DNA from: Pluralibacter sp.
Lineage (GTDB): Bacteria > Pseudomonadota > Gammaproteobacteria > Enterobacterales > Enterobacteriaceae
Direction of reading: 5' to 3'
Assembly: GCF_019237635.1 (NCBI RefSeq)
Contig: NZ_JAFAGS010000121.1
Coordinates: 1 to 64,000, forward strand
DNA: 64,000 bases
Positions 42,139 to 50,870 of the stretch are shown piece after piece. Every line of letters starts with the position of its first letter. The first letter of the stretch is position 1. Below the pieces are notes generated by a model, which worked only from the letters and a program-made list of their open reading frames with translations, searched no databases and was not told where the DNA came from. A program made the translations under genes and the position numbers.

Positions 42139-43119
42139 ATGACGGTTCAGGAACGGAACGAGTTATTTTCAGCATTGGATAAAATTGTTTACGACCCTGC
42201 AGGTGGTGATACTTATATTCATGCCATACGAAATGCAATGATCACTCATTTGCCACACAGAATAAGCGCTGCGTTAAGTCAGCAAAAAGCCTCCATCAAA
42301 CCAAGACCGTATCTTATTTTAAAAAACGTACCCGTAGATAAAGAAGTGTTTTTCTCTCCTTGCCCCAATCAATATACACCATCGGCTAAATCTGGAAACA
42401 TCAGTGAAAACCTTTTGGCCGGTATATCTTCGTTAATTGGCGAACCCTATTCGATGTATTCCGAGGGAAAAGAACTGATCAATAATTTGATCCCAAAACG
42501 CGAAGCCAAAAAAGAATATACCGGTCTGGGATTTGACGTCGAACTGGACTTCCATATTGAAAACGCGGCCCTGAAACACCTGGAGCAGTTCAACGTTTCA
42601 CCGATGGGCCTGCTGCTGGCTGGCGTGCGTCGCGATCCGCAAAGCCCAATGACGCGCATTTCCGATTCGCGCCTGCCCATCGCGCAGCTAGGCCGCGAGG
42701 ATATCGAAACGCTGGCCAGTCCACTGTACCGTATTAAACTACCGTACCGCTGGCGCCAATCCACGCAGGTCGGACGCGAAGAGACCGAACTGGTGCCTCT
42801 GATTTCGCAAAACCGCGTGTTACCGTTTGTCAGCGCCGTCTTTTATCCCGGTATGATTGCGGCCAGCACGCCGCGAGCGGAAGCCGCATTGGAACGTTTC
42901 CATGGTCTGGTGAAAAAAAATGCCATCGAAATAAATATTTGCCCAGGTGATTTGGTTTATATCGATAATCGTTTTGCGCTGCACTCGCGCGATAAATTTA
43001 TACCTTCTTTCGATGAAAAAGACACGCCGTTACGTTGGATACAGCGTGTCTTCGTTTCAGCAAGCTTATGGAATCACCGTAACCTCAATCAGGTTCAGGA
43101 ACGTATTTTTTCGATTTAA
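42139..43119 (+). CDS. Fe(II)/2-oxoglutarate-dependent oxygenase, clavaminate synthase-like
   Basis: A TauD-superfamily enzyme of 326 residues counted from the ATG at 42139. The iron ligands are His139 and Glu141 in DFHIEN and His282 in ALHSR, and the 2-oxoglutarate arginine is in RWIQRVF (Arg303). The LHSR...RWIQRVF layout is that of the VioC/AsnO group, which hydroxylates the beta carbon of free amino acids such as arginine or asparagine. The frame is open from an ATG at 42049, but the likely promoter lies across that codon. Neighbours are an amino-acid importer and an AEC permease. The substrate is unknown. Confidence 0.78.
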   Translation: MTVQERNELFSALDKIVYDPAGGDTYIHAIRNAMITHLPHRISAALSQQKASIKPRPYLILKNVPVDKEVFFSPCPNQYTPSAKSGNISENLLAGISSLIGEPYSMYSEGKELINNLIPKREAKKEYTGLGFDVELDFHIENAALKHLEQFNVSPMGLLLAGVRRDPQSPMTRISDSRLPIAQLGREDIETLASPLYRIKLPYRWRQSTQVGREETELVPLISQNRVLPFVSAVFYPGMIAASTPRAEAALERFHGLVKKNAIEINICPGDLVYIDNRFALHSRDKFIPSFDEKDTPLRWIQRVFVSASLWNHRNLNQVQERIFSI

Positions 43120-43130
43120 GGTCATAATTT

Positions 43131-44048
43131 ATGCTAAACGTTTTCCTTTCTATACTACCTATTTTTTTGTTGATCGTTTTGGGATATTTGTCGAGAATAT
43201 ATATTAAGGATGTCGCCATATTTTGGGGGTTTTCAGATAAATTTGTTTATTATCTGTTTTTCCCGGCGCTATTAATATTGGACATCAGTGAGGCGGATTT
43301 CAGCGGTGCGAACAACTTTTACCCGGTGATGGCGACCATTATTTCCACACTGGTTATCGCGTTGATTATTTTCGTCGGAAAATTGTTCTTCAATACCACG
43401 CCAGATTTGTTTACCTCTATTTTTCAAGGGGGAATCAGATACAACTCTTATGTGTTCATCGCATTGTCACAATCATTGTTCGGTAGCGAGGGCGTAGCGC
43501 TTTCTGGCTTCTTTGTAGCGTATATGATCATTTTGACCAACATTATGAGTGTGTTGGTGATGAACCATTATGGTACCGGAAGCAAGAAAAGCCTCAGTGG
43601 TGCGCTGCTGGCACTGACGAAGAACCCGCTGATAATCGGTGCATTGCTGGGCGTACTGATGAACCTGTGCAACCTGCACATCACCGGTGCGATTAAGCAG
43701 CTAGTCGTGTATCTGTCCAACGCCGCGACACCGCTGAGCCTGATGTCAGTCGGCGCGGGGCTTATCGTCAGCATGCATATCCGCAAGCTGGTTTCCATCT
43801 CCTACGCGACCATACTTAAATTGGTAGCCATGCCGTTGATTACCATCGCGCTGGTTAACTATTTTGGTGCTACCGGAGTGTCAGCCAGCATCGCCATTCT
43901 CTACTCCGCAGTGCCTTGCGCGGGTAACGCCTATATTCTGGCGCGCCAGATGGGGGGGGATCACGAAGCAATGGCTTCTATCATTACCTGGACGACGCTG
44001 TTGTCAGTCATCACCGTCACGTTTATTCTGGGCAGCGTGGCGTTTTGA
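43131..44048 (+). CDS. AEC family (auxin efflux carrier-type) permease
   Basis: Inner-membrane protein of 305 residues with about ten membrane segments, of the AEC family that moves organic acids or amino-acid-like compounds. Recognisable are the N-terminal ILPIFLLIVLGYLSR, the conserved NPLIIGALLGVLMN half-repeat motif and a C-terminal SAVPCAGNAYILARQMGGD. AAGG precedes the ATG, 11 bases after the oxygenase stop, so the two are one operon. It may export the oxidised product or import the substrate. Confidence 0.85.
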   Translation: MLNVFLSILPIFLLIVLGYLSRIYIKDVAIFWGFSDKFVYYLFFPALLILDISEADFSGANNFYPVMATIISTLVIALIIFVGKLFFNTTPDLFTSIFQGGIRYNSYVFIALSQSLFGSEGVALSGFFVAYMIILTNIMSVLVMNHYGTGSKKSLSGALLALTKNPLIIGALLGVLMNLCNLHITGAIKQLVVYLSNAATPLSLMSVGAGLIVSMHIRKLVSISYATILKLVAMPLITIALVNYFGATGVSASIAILYSAVPCAGNAYILARQMGGDHEAMASIITWTTLLSVITVTFILGSVAF

Positions 44049-44054
44049 CGCTCA

Positions 44055-44082
44055 TGCCGGGCTGGCAATGCCTGGCCCGGCA
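44055..44082 (+). terminator. Palindrome after the AEC permease gene
   Basis: TGCCGGGC / GCCCGGCA, an 8-bp perfect stem seven bases after the stop, without a T-run. It probably marks the end of the oxygenase-permease transcript. Confidence 0.5.
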
Positions 44083-44309
44083 GGGTCAGTTTGCCAGCCT
44101 TTCACGTTACTGATCTTTGCGACAGTGTCCGCTAACGATTGGTGCAGGGAAAATACCAGTAGTATAAATTAATCACGTTCTGAAAGTTTATTTTTGCTAT
44201 TTGCATGGTCCATTATTGGACCGTTTTTAATCTTGTTTTTATTATCCTCTGTTTTATTATGATAGGTAATAACGACTTGCTTAAATTAAAAAAACAAGGT
44301 CGCTGCCCC

Positions 44310-44918
44310 GTGTCGAAAATATTGCTGTATGAGCCGAGGATGCTTGTGCGTTCCCTGGCTCAGCATCTTATTGATGGTAGATCGCGACCACTCTGGTTAC
44401 ATCAGGTATCCACCCCGTATATTGAGGACATTCGCAATTCAGTCAATAAGGATATGTGCGTGCTCGTGGGTGTCGGCGGCGTAGGGCCGAATTTTTCTGA
44501 GGTTCTTCGGCTTTTTCGCTATTTGAAAATAATGAAGATAAACACGATTGCGTGGATACCTTCTGGCTATCTCTACTTATCAAGGTTATTGAATGCGGTT
44601 GGCGTAAATGAGATTTTAATCGAAGATGATTTACCCAATGCGCTGATGGTTACCTTGCAAAAGATGACCACACATGGCGATACGGCAATTAAGCGTCGAC
44701 GTGTGCCCGATTTATCACAAATGGAACTGGATATTTTATTGCAATTTTCGGCGGGACTATCAGCAAAAGATATCTCCATTGAGCGGGGGTGCTGTTATAA
44801 AACGGTGTTCTCCTGGAAACACAATATTTACACTATCCTGGAGATTAAAACACCGGATCAGTGGTTAACGATGCTGGCTGAAATGGCTCAGATCTCAACG
44901 CTCTATCAACAACGGTGA
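44310..44918 (+). CDS. LuxR-type transcriptional regulator (first of a pair)
   Basis: A regulator of about 202 residues. The N-terminal half (SKILLYEPRMLVRSLAQHL) is shaped like a response-regulator receiver but lacks an obvious phosphorylation site. The C-terminus is a LuxR/NarL helix-turn-helix (LSQMELDILLQFSAGLSAKDIS...CYKTVFSWK). It resembles the RcsB partner BglJ. The frame is open to an ATG at 44205, but the upstream part is a poor hydrophobic stretch; the GTG at 44310 begins the domain. A second LuxR gene follows after seven bases. Confidence 0.72.
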   Translation: MSKILLYEPRMLVRSLAQHLIDGRSRPLWLHQVSTPYIEDIRNSVNKDMCVLVGVGGVGPNFSEVLRLFRYLKIMKINTIAWIPSGYLYLSRLLNAVGVNEILIEDDLPNALMVTLQKMTTHGDTAIKRRRVPDLSQMELDILLQFSAGLSAKDISIERGCCYKTVFSWKHNIYTILEIKTPDQWLTMLAEMAQISTLYQQR

Positions 44919-44925
44919 TCTTTCT

Positions 44926-45528
44926 ATGTATAGCTATTATGTTCACTATTCGTCACCGCGAAACATCTGGTCCGAGGCGTTAAGTCTGGGATTCGATCAT
45001 CTTGCCGCCAGCAATCCGGGGTGGTGCTGGTCAGTCCTGCCATCTGACGGCGAAAGTACGCCGCCGAACCTGTCGGTTCTCGATCTGACGGCTGAACTGG
45101 ATATCGATATTTCCGCGTTACCCGGGAGCCAGGGCCGGTTACTGGTGCTGGTACGCGCGACGCAAAAGCGCGTGATCACGGCGCTTCTGACGCAAAGCCG
45201 TTGTTCGCTGCTGTGCGTCGACGATCACCAGTTTGAGATCAAAGACATTGTTGACTGCAGCCATCGACACAAGCGGTTTTTAAGTCCTTTTGTTCGGAGT
45301 CTCAAAGAGGGACAGGCGCCGAAAACGTCGCCCGTATCGCTCACCGAGACGGAATCTAAAATCCTGGCATTTATTCGCGATGGGAAAAGCGGGGTGGAAA
45401 TATCCCGTTCGCTGTTTCGCAGTCAAAAAACAATTAGCTCACATAAGCGCAATATTATGCGAAAATTTGGCGTGAGTGATGACCTGGCGCTAAAGCGGAA
45501 ACTGCAGGTGCAGGAAATGGCTATATAG
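44926..45528 (+). CDS. LuxR-type transcriptional regulator (second of a pair)
   Basis: A 200-residue protein with a C-terminal LuxR helix-turn-helix (SLTETESKILAFIRDGKSGVEIS, then KTISSHKRNIMRKFGV). The N-terminal half is of unknown type and shows no phosphorylation site. It lies directly behind another LuxR regulator, an arrangement like yjjQ-bglJ in E. coli, where such proteins can form heterodimers with RcsB. It probably controls the adjacent oxygenase-permease operon or the small secreted protein. Confidence 0.75.
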   Translation: MYSYYVHYSSPRNIWSEALSLGFDHLAASNPGWCWSVLPSDGESTPPNLSVLDLTAELDIDISALPGSQGRLLVLVRATQKRVITALLTQSRCSLLCVDDHQFEIKDIVDCSHRHKRFLSPFVRSLKEGQAPKTSPVSLTETESKILAFIRDGKSGVEISRSLFRSQKTISSHKRNIMRKFGVSDDLALKRKLQVQEMAI

Positions 45529-45552
45529 CCGTTAGCCAGTCAGATCATTTAT

Positions 45553-45583
45553 AAAGGCAGTAGAGGTGACTCTGCTGCCTTTA
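45553..45583. terminator. Bidirectional terminator between the LuxR gene and the small secreted protein gene
   Basis: AAAGGCAG-T-AGAG / CTCT-G-CTGCCTTT forms a near-perfect stem between two convergent genes, A/T-rich on both outer sides. Confidence 0.85.
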
Positions 45584-45586
45584 TGC

Positions 45587-45826
45587 TTATTGGCTCATGG
45601 CCTTTTTAGCTTGTGACTTCGCATTGTTACATGCCGACGGGTTTTTCGCGCAGGCATCTTTAGCTGCTTGCGCTTCCTTTTTCGCCTGCGATTTCGCATT
45701 TGCGCACTGCGTTGGGTTGCTCTGGCATGCCGCTTTTGCATTAGCGACGGCCTGGCCATTCGCGGCGTTCGCCATCCCACAAACCATAAATGTGCATGCA
45801 GCAACTAACAGTGTGACTTTTTTCAT
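45587..45826 (-). CDS. Small secreted Cys/Lys/Ala-rich repeat protein
   Basis: A 79-residue protein with a Sec signal peptide (MKKVTLLVAACTFMVCGMANA). The mature part consists of two imperfect copies of about 25 residues, each with two cysteines and ending NAKSQAKK (AACQSNPTQCANAKSQAKK, then DACAKNPSACNNAKSQAKK). It would be basic and helical with two possible disulfides in the periplasm. I do not recognise a family or function. It lies between the LuxR pair and the ttr locus and is transcribed alone. Confidence 0.75.
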   Translation of the reverse strand: MKKVTLLVAACTFMVCGMANAANGQAVANAKAACQSNPTQCANAKSQAKKEAQAAKDACAKNPSACNNAKSQAKKAMSQ

Positions 45827-46008
45827 TTCGCGATCCCGATGATTGTTTTTTAAAAAGTAAGCATTGACAGGGAATATAATCCTGCGACGGGAGAATAATA
45901 AATTGATCAGAGGAAGTCGCGGGTAAATTATTAAGCAGGCGTAAATGGCTGCGGGTAATTATTTATTCATTGGTGAATGTAAATATTTTCGCCAGCACTT
46001 TAACGATA

Positions 46009-46040
46009 CCACCTGACCTTTCCAAAGAAAGGTCAGGTGG
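46009..46040 (-). terminator. Terminator of the ttrBCA operon
   Basis: CCACCTGACCTTT / AAAGGTCAGGTGG, a 13-bp perfect inverted repeat six bases after the ttrA stop. The following bases on the minus strand are only moderately T-rich. Confidence 0.8.
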
Positions 46041-46046
46041 CTCAGT

Positions 46047-49000
46047 TCAGCTTATTTTTTGCACCTTTGCCGGAAGCCCCTGGCGTACGGAGGCGCCGGT
46101 GACCCAGTCAAGCCAGGTACCTGCAACCGTCCGGGTCGGGTCCTGAAAACCGAGATCGTTGATATTGATGCCCGAGGCAATCTGCGGCTGCCAGGCGAGC
46201 GGTTCACCGTCCAGCCAGTGCTGGCGCGCGCCCATTTCTTTATGCCCGTACCCGTGCTCGACGGCGATAACGCCGGGCATCACGCCCATCAGCAGGCTTA
46301 TCTGGGCTTCGACGCTGCCGCCGGGCGTGGTTATCTTCACCTTATCGCCGTGGCGGAGGTGCAAACGCGCGCCGTCGACCGGGTTCATGGCGACCAGATT
46401 CGACGGTTTAACGTGGTGCAGCCGTTCGATCATGGTGGTGGAGCTGCTCATCAGGTTCGATTTAAACGACATCAGCTGCATCGGCCAGTCGGCTGGCGGA
46501 TACACCTCGTCAACCGCGCGTCCGTCGGATAACCGCGGCGGATACCATTTCGGACAGCCGCTATAGCGTTCGCCGGTCATGGCATAACGATGCACGGCCA
46601 CCTCGCTGTTCCAGATTTGCAGCGGCGTCGCCCAGGCGGCGCCCACTGTGCCATCCTGACGTCCGGAGGCTTCCGGCGCGAACCGTCCGCCGCGACTGTA
46701 AAGGAACGCGACCCGGAGGAATTCTTCGCGCTTTAGCGTGTTGGCGATTTCAGGCCAGATATGGTCGACGCCAGAGAGCGCTATCTCCTGTGGACTGGCC
46801 TCCGGCAGCGGTTTTTTCCCGGCAAAAGCAATGTTCGCCGCCATCCGCAGATAGTAGTCTTCCGCCCGGTTTAACGGCAGCGGCTTGCCCTGGCTGTCAG
46901 TGAGCCCCTCGTCGCCGAAACCCGGCAACTGCAGGCGTTTTGCCACGGCGATGCAGAATGCTTCCATCGATATCGCTTCGCCGTTGGCTGTTCTGGACGT
47001 CGCCGGGGCGACAATGGGCCAGCGGGCGGTGGTGGTTTTACTGGCGACGCCCGCCCACGGGGCGGTAAACCCCCAGCTCTCAAAGTTGTGCGTATCCGGG
47101 ATCAGATAATCCGCAAGCGCGGTGGTTTCGTTCATAAACGCGTCGATCGCGATGAACAGCGGCAGGCGCTGCGGGTCTTTCAGCCGCTCCCCGATCAGCT
47201 GGCTCAGCCCGGGGACGCCGTACAGCGGGTTGGTCATATTCGAAATCCACGCCTTCAGCGGATAGGGATACCCGTCCAGCGCCGAGGGCAGCAGCTCCGT
47301 TAACTGCCCGGCGACGAACGGATACCACGGCGCTTTCGCGGGCCATGGGGAGCGGCCGCTGGCTTGTTTCTGGCGGAATTCCTCTGAGGTTTCATAGGCT
47401 GTTTTGCTGCGGGCGATGCTCAACCCTTTGGGCGCGACTTTACCGGGGAACTGCGTCATGTTGTAGCAGGGGCCGTCGGTCAGGCCGTTGAACTTCCCGC
47501 CGCCGACAAAAACACCGCCTTCCAGACTCAGGTTACCCAGCAGCACGTTGAGCATCATTACCGACCAGGCGTTGTAGAAGCCGTTACCGGACATCATCCC
47601 GCCGTGGGCGATGGCGGCGGCTTTGCGTCCGTGGGCGGTGAACGCCTGCGCCAGCGAGATAATCTGCGTTTGCGCGATGCCGCAGTGGGCGCTGTATTGC
47701 GCGTAGGTTAAGGCTTGCGCCGACTCTTTCAGACACTGAAAGCTGCTTTTCACTGTCACCGATGAACCATCTTTCAGCGTCAGCGGGCGGTTAACCTCCA
47801 GCACGGCCTGATCGCACTGGCTGGCCGGAACGATATCGCCGTGGCTATCGACAACCAGCGCGTCGTCCGTATCGCTGGGCATGTCCGCGAGATGCGCGGT
47901 TTTCAGGTGTTGTCCCGCCAGCGGGTGGTCGTCATCGGTGATGACCAGCCAACTGGCGTTGGTCCAGCTTTTCTCGCCGAGGCGCTGCATCGCCTGTGGG
48001 TGCGGGATACGCAGATAGCTTTCCTGATAGCGGCGGTTTTCGATTATCCAGCGGATCATCGCCATCGTCAGCGCCGAATCGGTGCCAGGCTTCACCGCAA
48101 GCCAGTGGCCGCGATCGTCCGCCATCACGGTGGTGAGCGGAAGCGCTGGGGCGACCACCACATAGTTGAAGCTTTCCCGCAGCCTTGCGCTGGCGAGCTG
48201 TCGCGCCTGGCGCTTGAACGGGTTGCCCGACTGCGCGGGCGAGGTGCCGATGAACAGCGCAAATTCAACGTGTTCCCAGTCGGGCTTAACGTGAGGGTTC
48301 TTATCCAAATCGCCAAGCGTGGCGCCGGAACCCGCACGCCACGCCAGGCCGCAATACGCGCCGTGGGCGCCGAAGTTTTTTGAGCCGAAGCTGTTGAGCG
48401 CAAAGCGACGCAGAAAACTGTCGCGTCCCTCGTCGCTGGTGTTGGTCACCAGCAGCTGGTTGGCCTTCGGACCAAACGCCGGGTGCGCCGGGTCGATCGG
48501 CGTTTGCAGGTCGCGAATGGCGCGCAGACCGTCCACATGCCCCTCGCCAAACAGATCGCCGCCTTCCACCACCTCGTTAATCAGCTGTTCAAAGCTGATG
48601 CGCTGCCATTTGCCTTCACCGCGTTTTCCCGCTCGTTTCATCGGCGTCAGGATGCGGTAGGGGCTGTAGAGGCTTTCAAGCAGCGTCGCGCCCCGGGCGC
48701 AAGCCGTCGAGCGGGACTCCAGACCGCTTTCGCCGGCGAGTTTCTCCATGGCCTGAGTAAACGGCAGGGCGGCGTCAAACGGGTGTTCATGGGAGAGCGG
48801 ATGCCAGGGATTACCAGCGATGCGCAGCACCGTATTGGTTTTACGATCCACCCGTACCCGCAGACCGCACTGAGTCCAGCAACCAAAACACTGTGTCATC
48901 GACAGGCTCTGATCGGGATTGGCGCGCCAGGGACCCTGGGCGGTAGCCTCGGGGGGAAGCGCGTTGCCGAAAATACGGTCGCGGGTGATTTTCCCGGAGG

Positions 49001-49121
49001 TGCCGTTCACCAGACCCTCGACCGCACGTTTAGCGATATCGCGATAGCTCAGCCCGAAAGCGGCAAAGCCGCCTGCGGCCAGACCAATTTTCAGCCACTG
49101 TCGACGGGATAATTTAGCCAT
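46047..49121 (-). CDS. ttrA: Tetrathionate reductase catalytic subunit A
   Basis: The molybdopterin guanine dinucleotide enzyme that reduces tetrathionate to thiosulfate in the periplasm. It has 1024 residues, close to Salmonella TtrA. The N-terminus carries a Tat signal (LSRRQWLKIGLAAGGFAAFG). A 4Fe-4S motif (CFGCWTQCGLRV) follows, then the molybdopterin domains and a C-terminal dinucleotide-binding domain. It is the last gene of ttrBCA and overlaps ttrC by eight bases. Confidence 0.95.
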   Translation of the reverse strand: MAKLSRRQWLKIGLAAGGFAAFGLSYRDIAKRAVEGLVNGTSGKITRDRIFGNALPPEATAQGPWRANPDQSLSMTQCFGCWTQCGLRVRVDRKTNTVLRIAGNPWHPLSHEHPFDAALPFTQAMEKLAGESGLESRSTACARGATLLESLYSPYRILTPMKRAGKRGEGKWQRISFEQLINEVVEGGDLFGEGHVDGLRAIRDLQTPIDPAHPAFGPKANQLLVTNTSDEGRDSFLRRFALNSFGSKNFGAHGAYCGLAWRAGSGATLGDLDKNPHVKPDWEHVEFALFIGTSPAQSGNPFKRQARQLASARLRESFNYVVVAPALPLTTVMADDRGHWLAVKPGTDSALTMAMIRWIIENRRYQESYLRIPHPQAMQRLGEKSWTNASWLVITDDDHPLAGQHLKTAHLADMPSDTDDALVVDSHGDIVPASQCDQAVLEVNRPLTLKDGSSVTVKSSFQCLKESAQALTYAQYSAHCGIAQTQIISLAQAFTAHGRKAAAIAHGGMMSGNGFYNAWSVMMLNVLLGNLSLEGGVFVGGGKFNGLTDGPCYNMTQFPGKVAPKGLSIARSKTAYETSEEFRQKQASGRSPWPAKAPWYPFVAGQLTELLPSALDGYPYPLKAWISNMTNPLYGVPGLSQLIGERLKDPQRLPLFIAIDAFMNETTALADYLIPDTHNFESWGFTAPWAGVASKTTTARWPIVAPATSRTANGEAISMEAFCIAVAKRLQLPGFGDEGLTDSQGKPLPLNRAEDYYLRMAANIAFAGKKPLPEASPQEIALSGVDHIWPEIANTLKREEFLRVAFLYSRGGRFAPEASGRQDGTVGAAWATPLQIWNSEVAVHRYAMTGERYSGCPKWYPPRLSDGRAVDEVYPPADWPMQLMSFKSNLMSSSTTMIERLHHVKPSNLVAMNPVDGARLHLRHGDKVKITTPGGSVEAQISLLMGVMPGVIAVEHGYGHKEMGARQHWLDGEPLAWQPQIASGININDLGFQDPTRTVAGTWLDWVTGASVRQGLPAKVQKIS

Positions 49122-50136
49122 GTTGTCGTCTCCTTGAGAGCCAGCTCAGGCCCTCGCGAACAATAATAATCAGGGCGAGCCACAGGCCGAAGGTGCCGAC
49201 GATAGCCAGCAGGCCGTCGGTACCGGGCGGCAGGTGGTACGGATTTGCCAGCGCGTTATATTTAGGAATGGTCTGGCCGCCGATGAGAAAGGCCCAGCGC
49301 AGAAGCCAGCTAAGCCCCATGGCGCTGAGCGCCAGAAGCAGGGCGGTCGCGCTCCCAAACGGGCGGTAGCTGGTGTACAGCGCGCTGCCGGTCGCCAGCA
49401 ACCACAACGCGACGGCCGTTATCATGTAAAAGCGCGCGTCGTTGCTCAATCGCCACCACTGGCGCAGGCTTTGCCCGGAGAGCGTATCGCCCGCCATCCA
49501 TACCGTCATAATGACCGCCAGCAGCGCCAACGTGAGGATGTGGCTTCGTGCCAGCGTCCTGGCAAGGGCGGCATGCTGGCGCAGCAGCGCGGCGAGCATT
49601 GCCAGCAGCGCCTGCAGGGCGCTCATGAACATGGCTACCGGGAACCCGTAGCTAAACCACAGCGGGCGCGCCAGCACCACCGAGACTTCCCGCCCCGTGT
49701 AGAGCAGCAGGCCGATAGCGGTGAGCGATGCGCCTGCCGCGACTGCGCCGTTCAACGGCAGGCGTCTCCCGGTCAGGGCGTTGAGATGGAAGTCGGTGAA
49801 CCACAGCCCCAGTAGCAGGGTAAACAGCGGTAAAAACAGCGCTCCCCACGGCATCCATGACCACGGCGTCGGCCAGGCGTAGAAGTGCCAGAAACGGGCG
49901 GTCTGGTGCAGATCCGCCGTCAGGGCCAGCGGCGCGGTGATGGCGCAGGTCAGGGCGATAAACAGGCACAGGCGCTGCAATTGCAGGCTGTCGCCACGCG
50001 GTATCCAGCGTGCGGCCGCCGCCAGCAGGGTGGCGCAGGCCGCGATGCCGATAAAGAAAAAGTACTGCACGGCCCAGGGCAGCCAGGTAATCGCCTGGGG
50101 TTGCGCCAGCACTTCGTCGATCATTATCCGTGTCAT
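49114..50136 (-). CDS. ttrC: Tetrathionate reductase membrane subunit C
   Basis: An NrfD/PsrC-type integral membrane protein of 340 residues with about nine membrane segments. It oxidises menaquinol and passes electrons to TtrB. The N-terminal ITWLPWAVQYFFFIGIAACA matches the Salmonella protein. The start overlaps the end of ttrB by four bases, and its end overlaps ttrA. Confidence 0.93.
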   Translation of the reverse strand: MTRIMIDEVLAQPQAITWLPWAVQYFFFIGIAACATLLAAAARWIPRGDSLQLQRLCLFIALTCAITAPLALTADLHQTARFWHFYAWPTPWSWMPWGALFLPLFTLLLGLWFTDFHLNALTGRRLPLNGAVAAGASLTAIGLLLYTGREVSVVLARPLWFSYGFPVAMFMSALQALLAMLAALLRQHAALARTLARSHILTLALLAVIMTVWMAGDTLSGQSLRQWWRLSNDARFYMITAVALWLLATGSALYTSYRPFGSATALLLALSAMGLSWLLRWAFLIGGQTIPKYNALANPYHLPPGTDGLLAIVGTFGLWLALIIIVREGLSWLSRRRQHG

Positions 50137-50870
50137 ATTACCTCCTGCCAGAGCGCCGGTTGGGCATGTCCCTGTAGCGGCGTGACAAAGGCCTCGTCCA
50201 GACCCAGGTAAAACACCTGCGGCTGAGTGTTATTCTCCGGCTTGAGCACCTTTACCTCCGCGTGGTGTTGGGCCAGCATCCTGCTGATGGTGCTGGCCGG
50301 GTCTTTGAGGTCGCCGATCATTCTTGCGCCGCCGACGCAGGACTCCACGCAGGCGGGTAACAGCCCCGCCTCCAGTCGGTGCGCGCAAAAGGTGCATTTA
50401 TCCGCCGTCTGGGTATCGTGGTTGATAAAACGCGCGTCGTACGGGCATGCCTGTACGCAGTAGGCGCAGCCGACGCAGCGGGTGTTGTCGATAACCACAA
50501 TCCCGTCTTTGCGCTGGAAGGTGGCCTGCACCGGACACACCGGTACGCACGGCGGCGAATCGCAGTGGTTGCACAGGCGGGGCAGCAGCACGTTGGTCAC
50601 CTCGTCGCGCCCGCTCAGTCTGACCTGATACTGGTTGACGGTGGTGCGAAACGCGCCCTGCGGCGTCTGGTTTTCGATGGCGCAGCTGACGGTGCAGGAC
50701 TGGCAGCCGATACAGCGGCGCAGGTCGATAAGCATCGCATAGCGATGTTGCTCCGACCCTTCCCGGCGTTCAGGCCGCAGGGAAATTGACGCTTGCGCGA
50801 GGGGGACCAGCGATGCGCCAGCGGTAATCACGCCCAGCTGTTGTAAAAATTGTCGTTTACTGATGTCCAT
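50133..50870 (-). CDS. ttrB: Tetrathionate reductase iron-sulfur subunit B
   Basis: Periplasmic electron-transfer subunit with four 4Fe-4S clusters: CIGCQSCTVSC, CNHCDSPPCVPVC, CVGCAYCVQAC and CTFCAHR...CVESC. It has 245 residues from the ATG at 50870, which has GGAGG upstream (the frame is open to 50912). The signal peptide is Tat-like, but its twin-arginine motif is SKRQFLQ, with Lys in place of the first Arg, a known exception described for TtrB of Salmonella. It is first in ttrBCA. Confidence 0.94.
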   Translation of the reverse strand: MDISKRQFLQQLGVITAGASLVPLAQASISLRPERREGSEQHRYAMLIDLRRCIGCQSCTVSCAIENQTPQGAFRTTVNQYQVRLSGRDEVTNVLLPRLCNHCDSPPCVPVCPVQATFQRKDGIVVIDNTRCVGCAYCVQACPYDARFINHDTQTADKCTFCAHRLEAGLLPACVESCVGGARMIGDLKDPASTISRMLAQHHAEVKVLKPENNTQPQVFYLGLDEAFVTPLQGHAQPALWQEVI

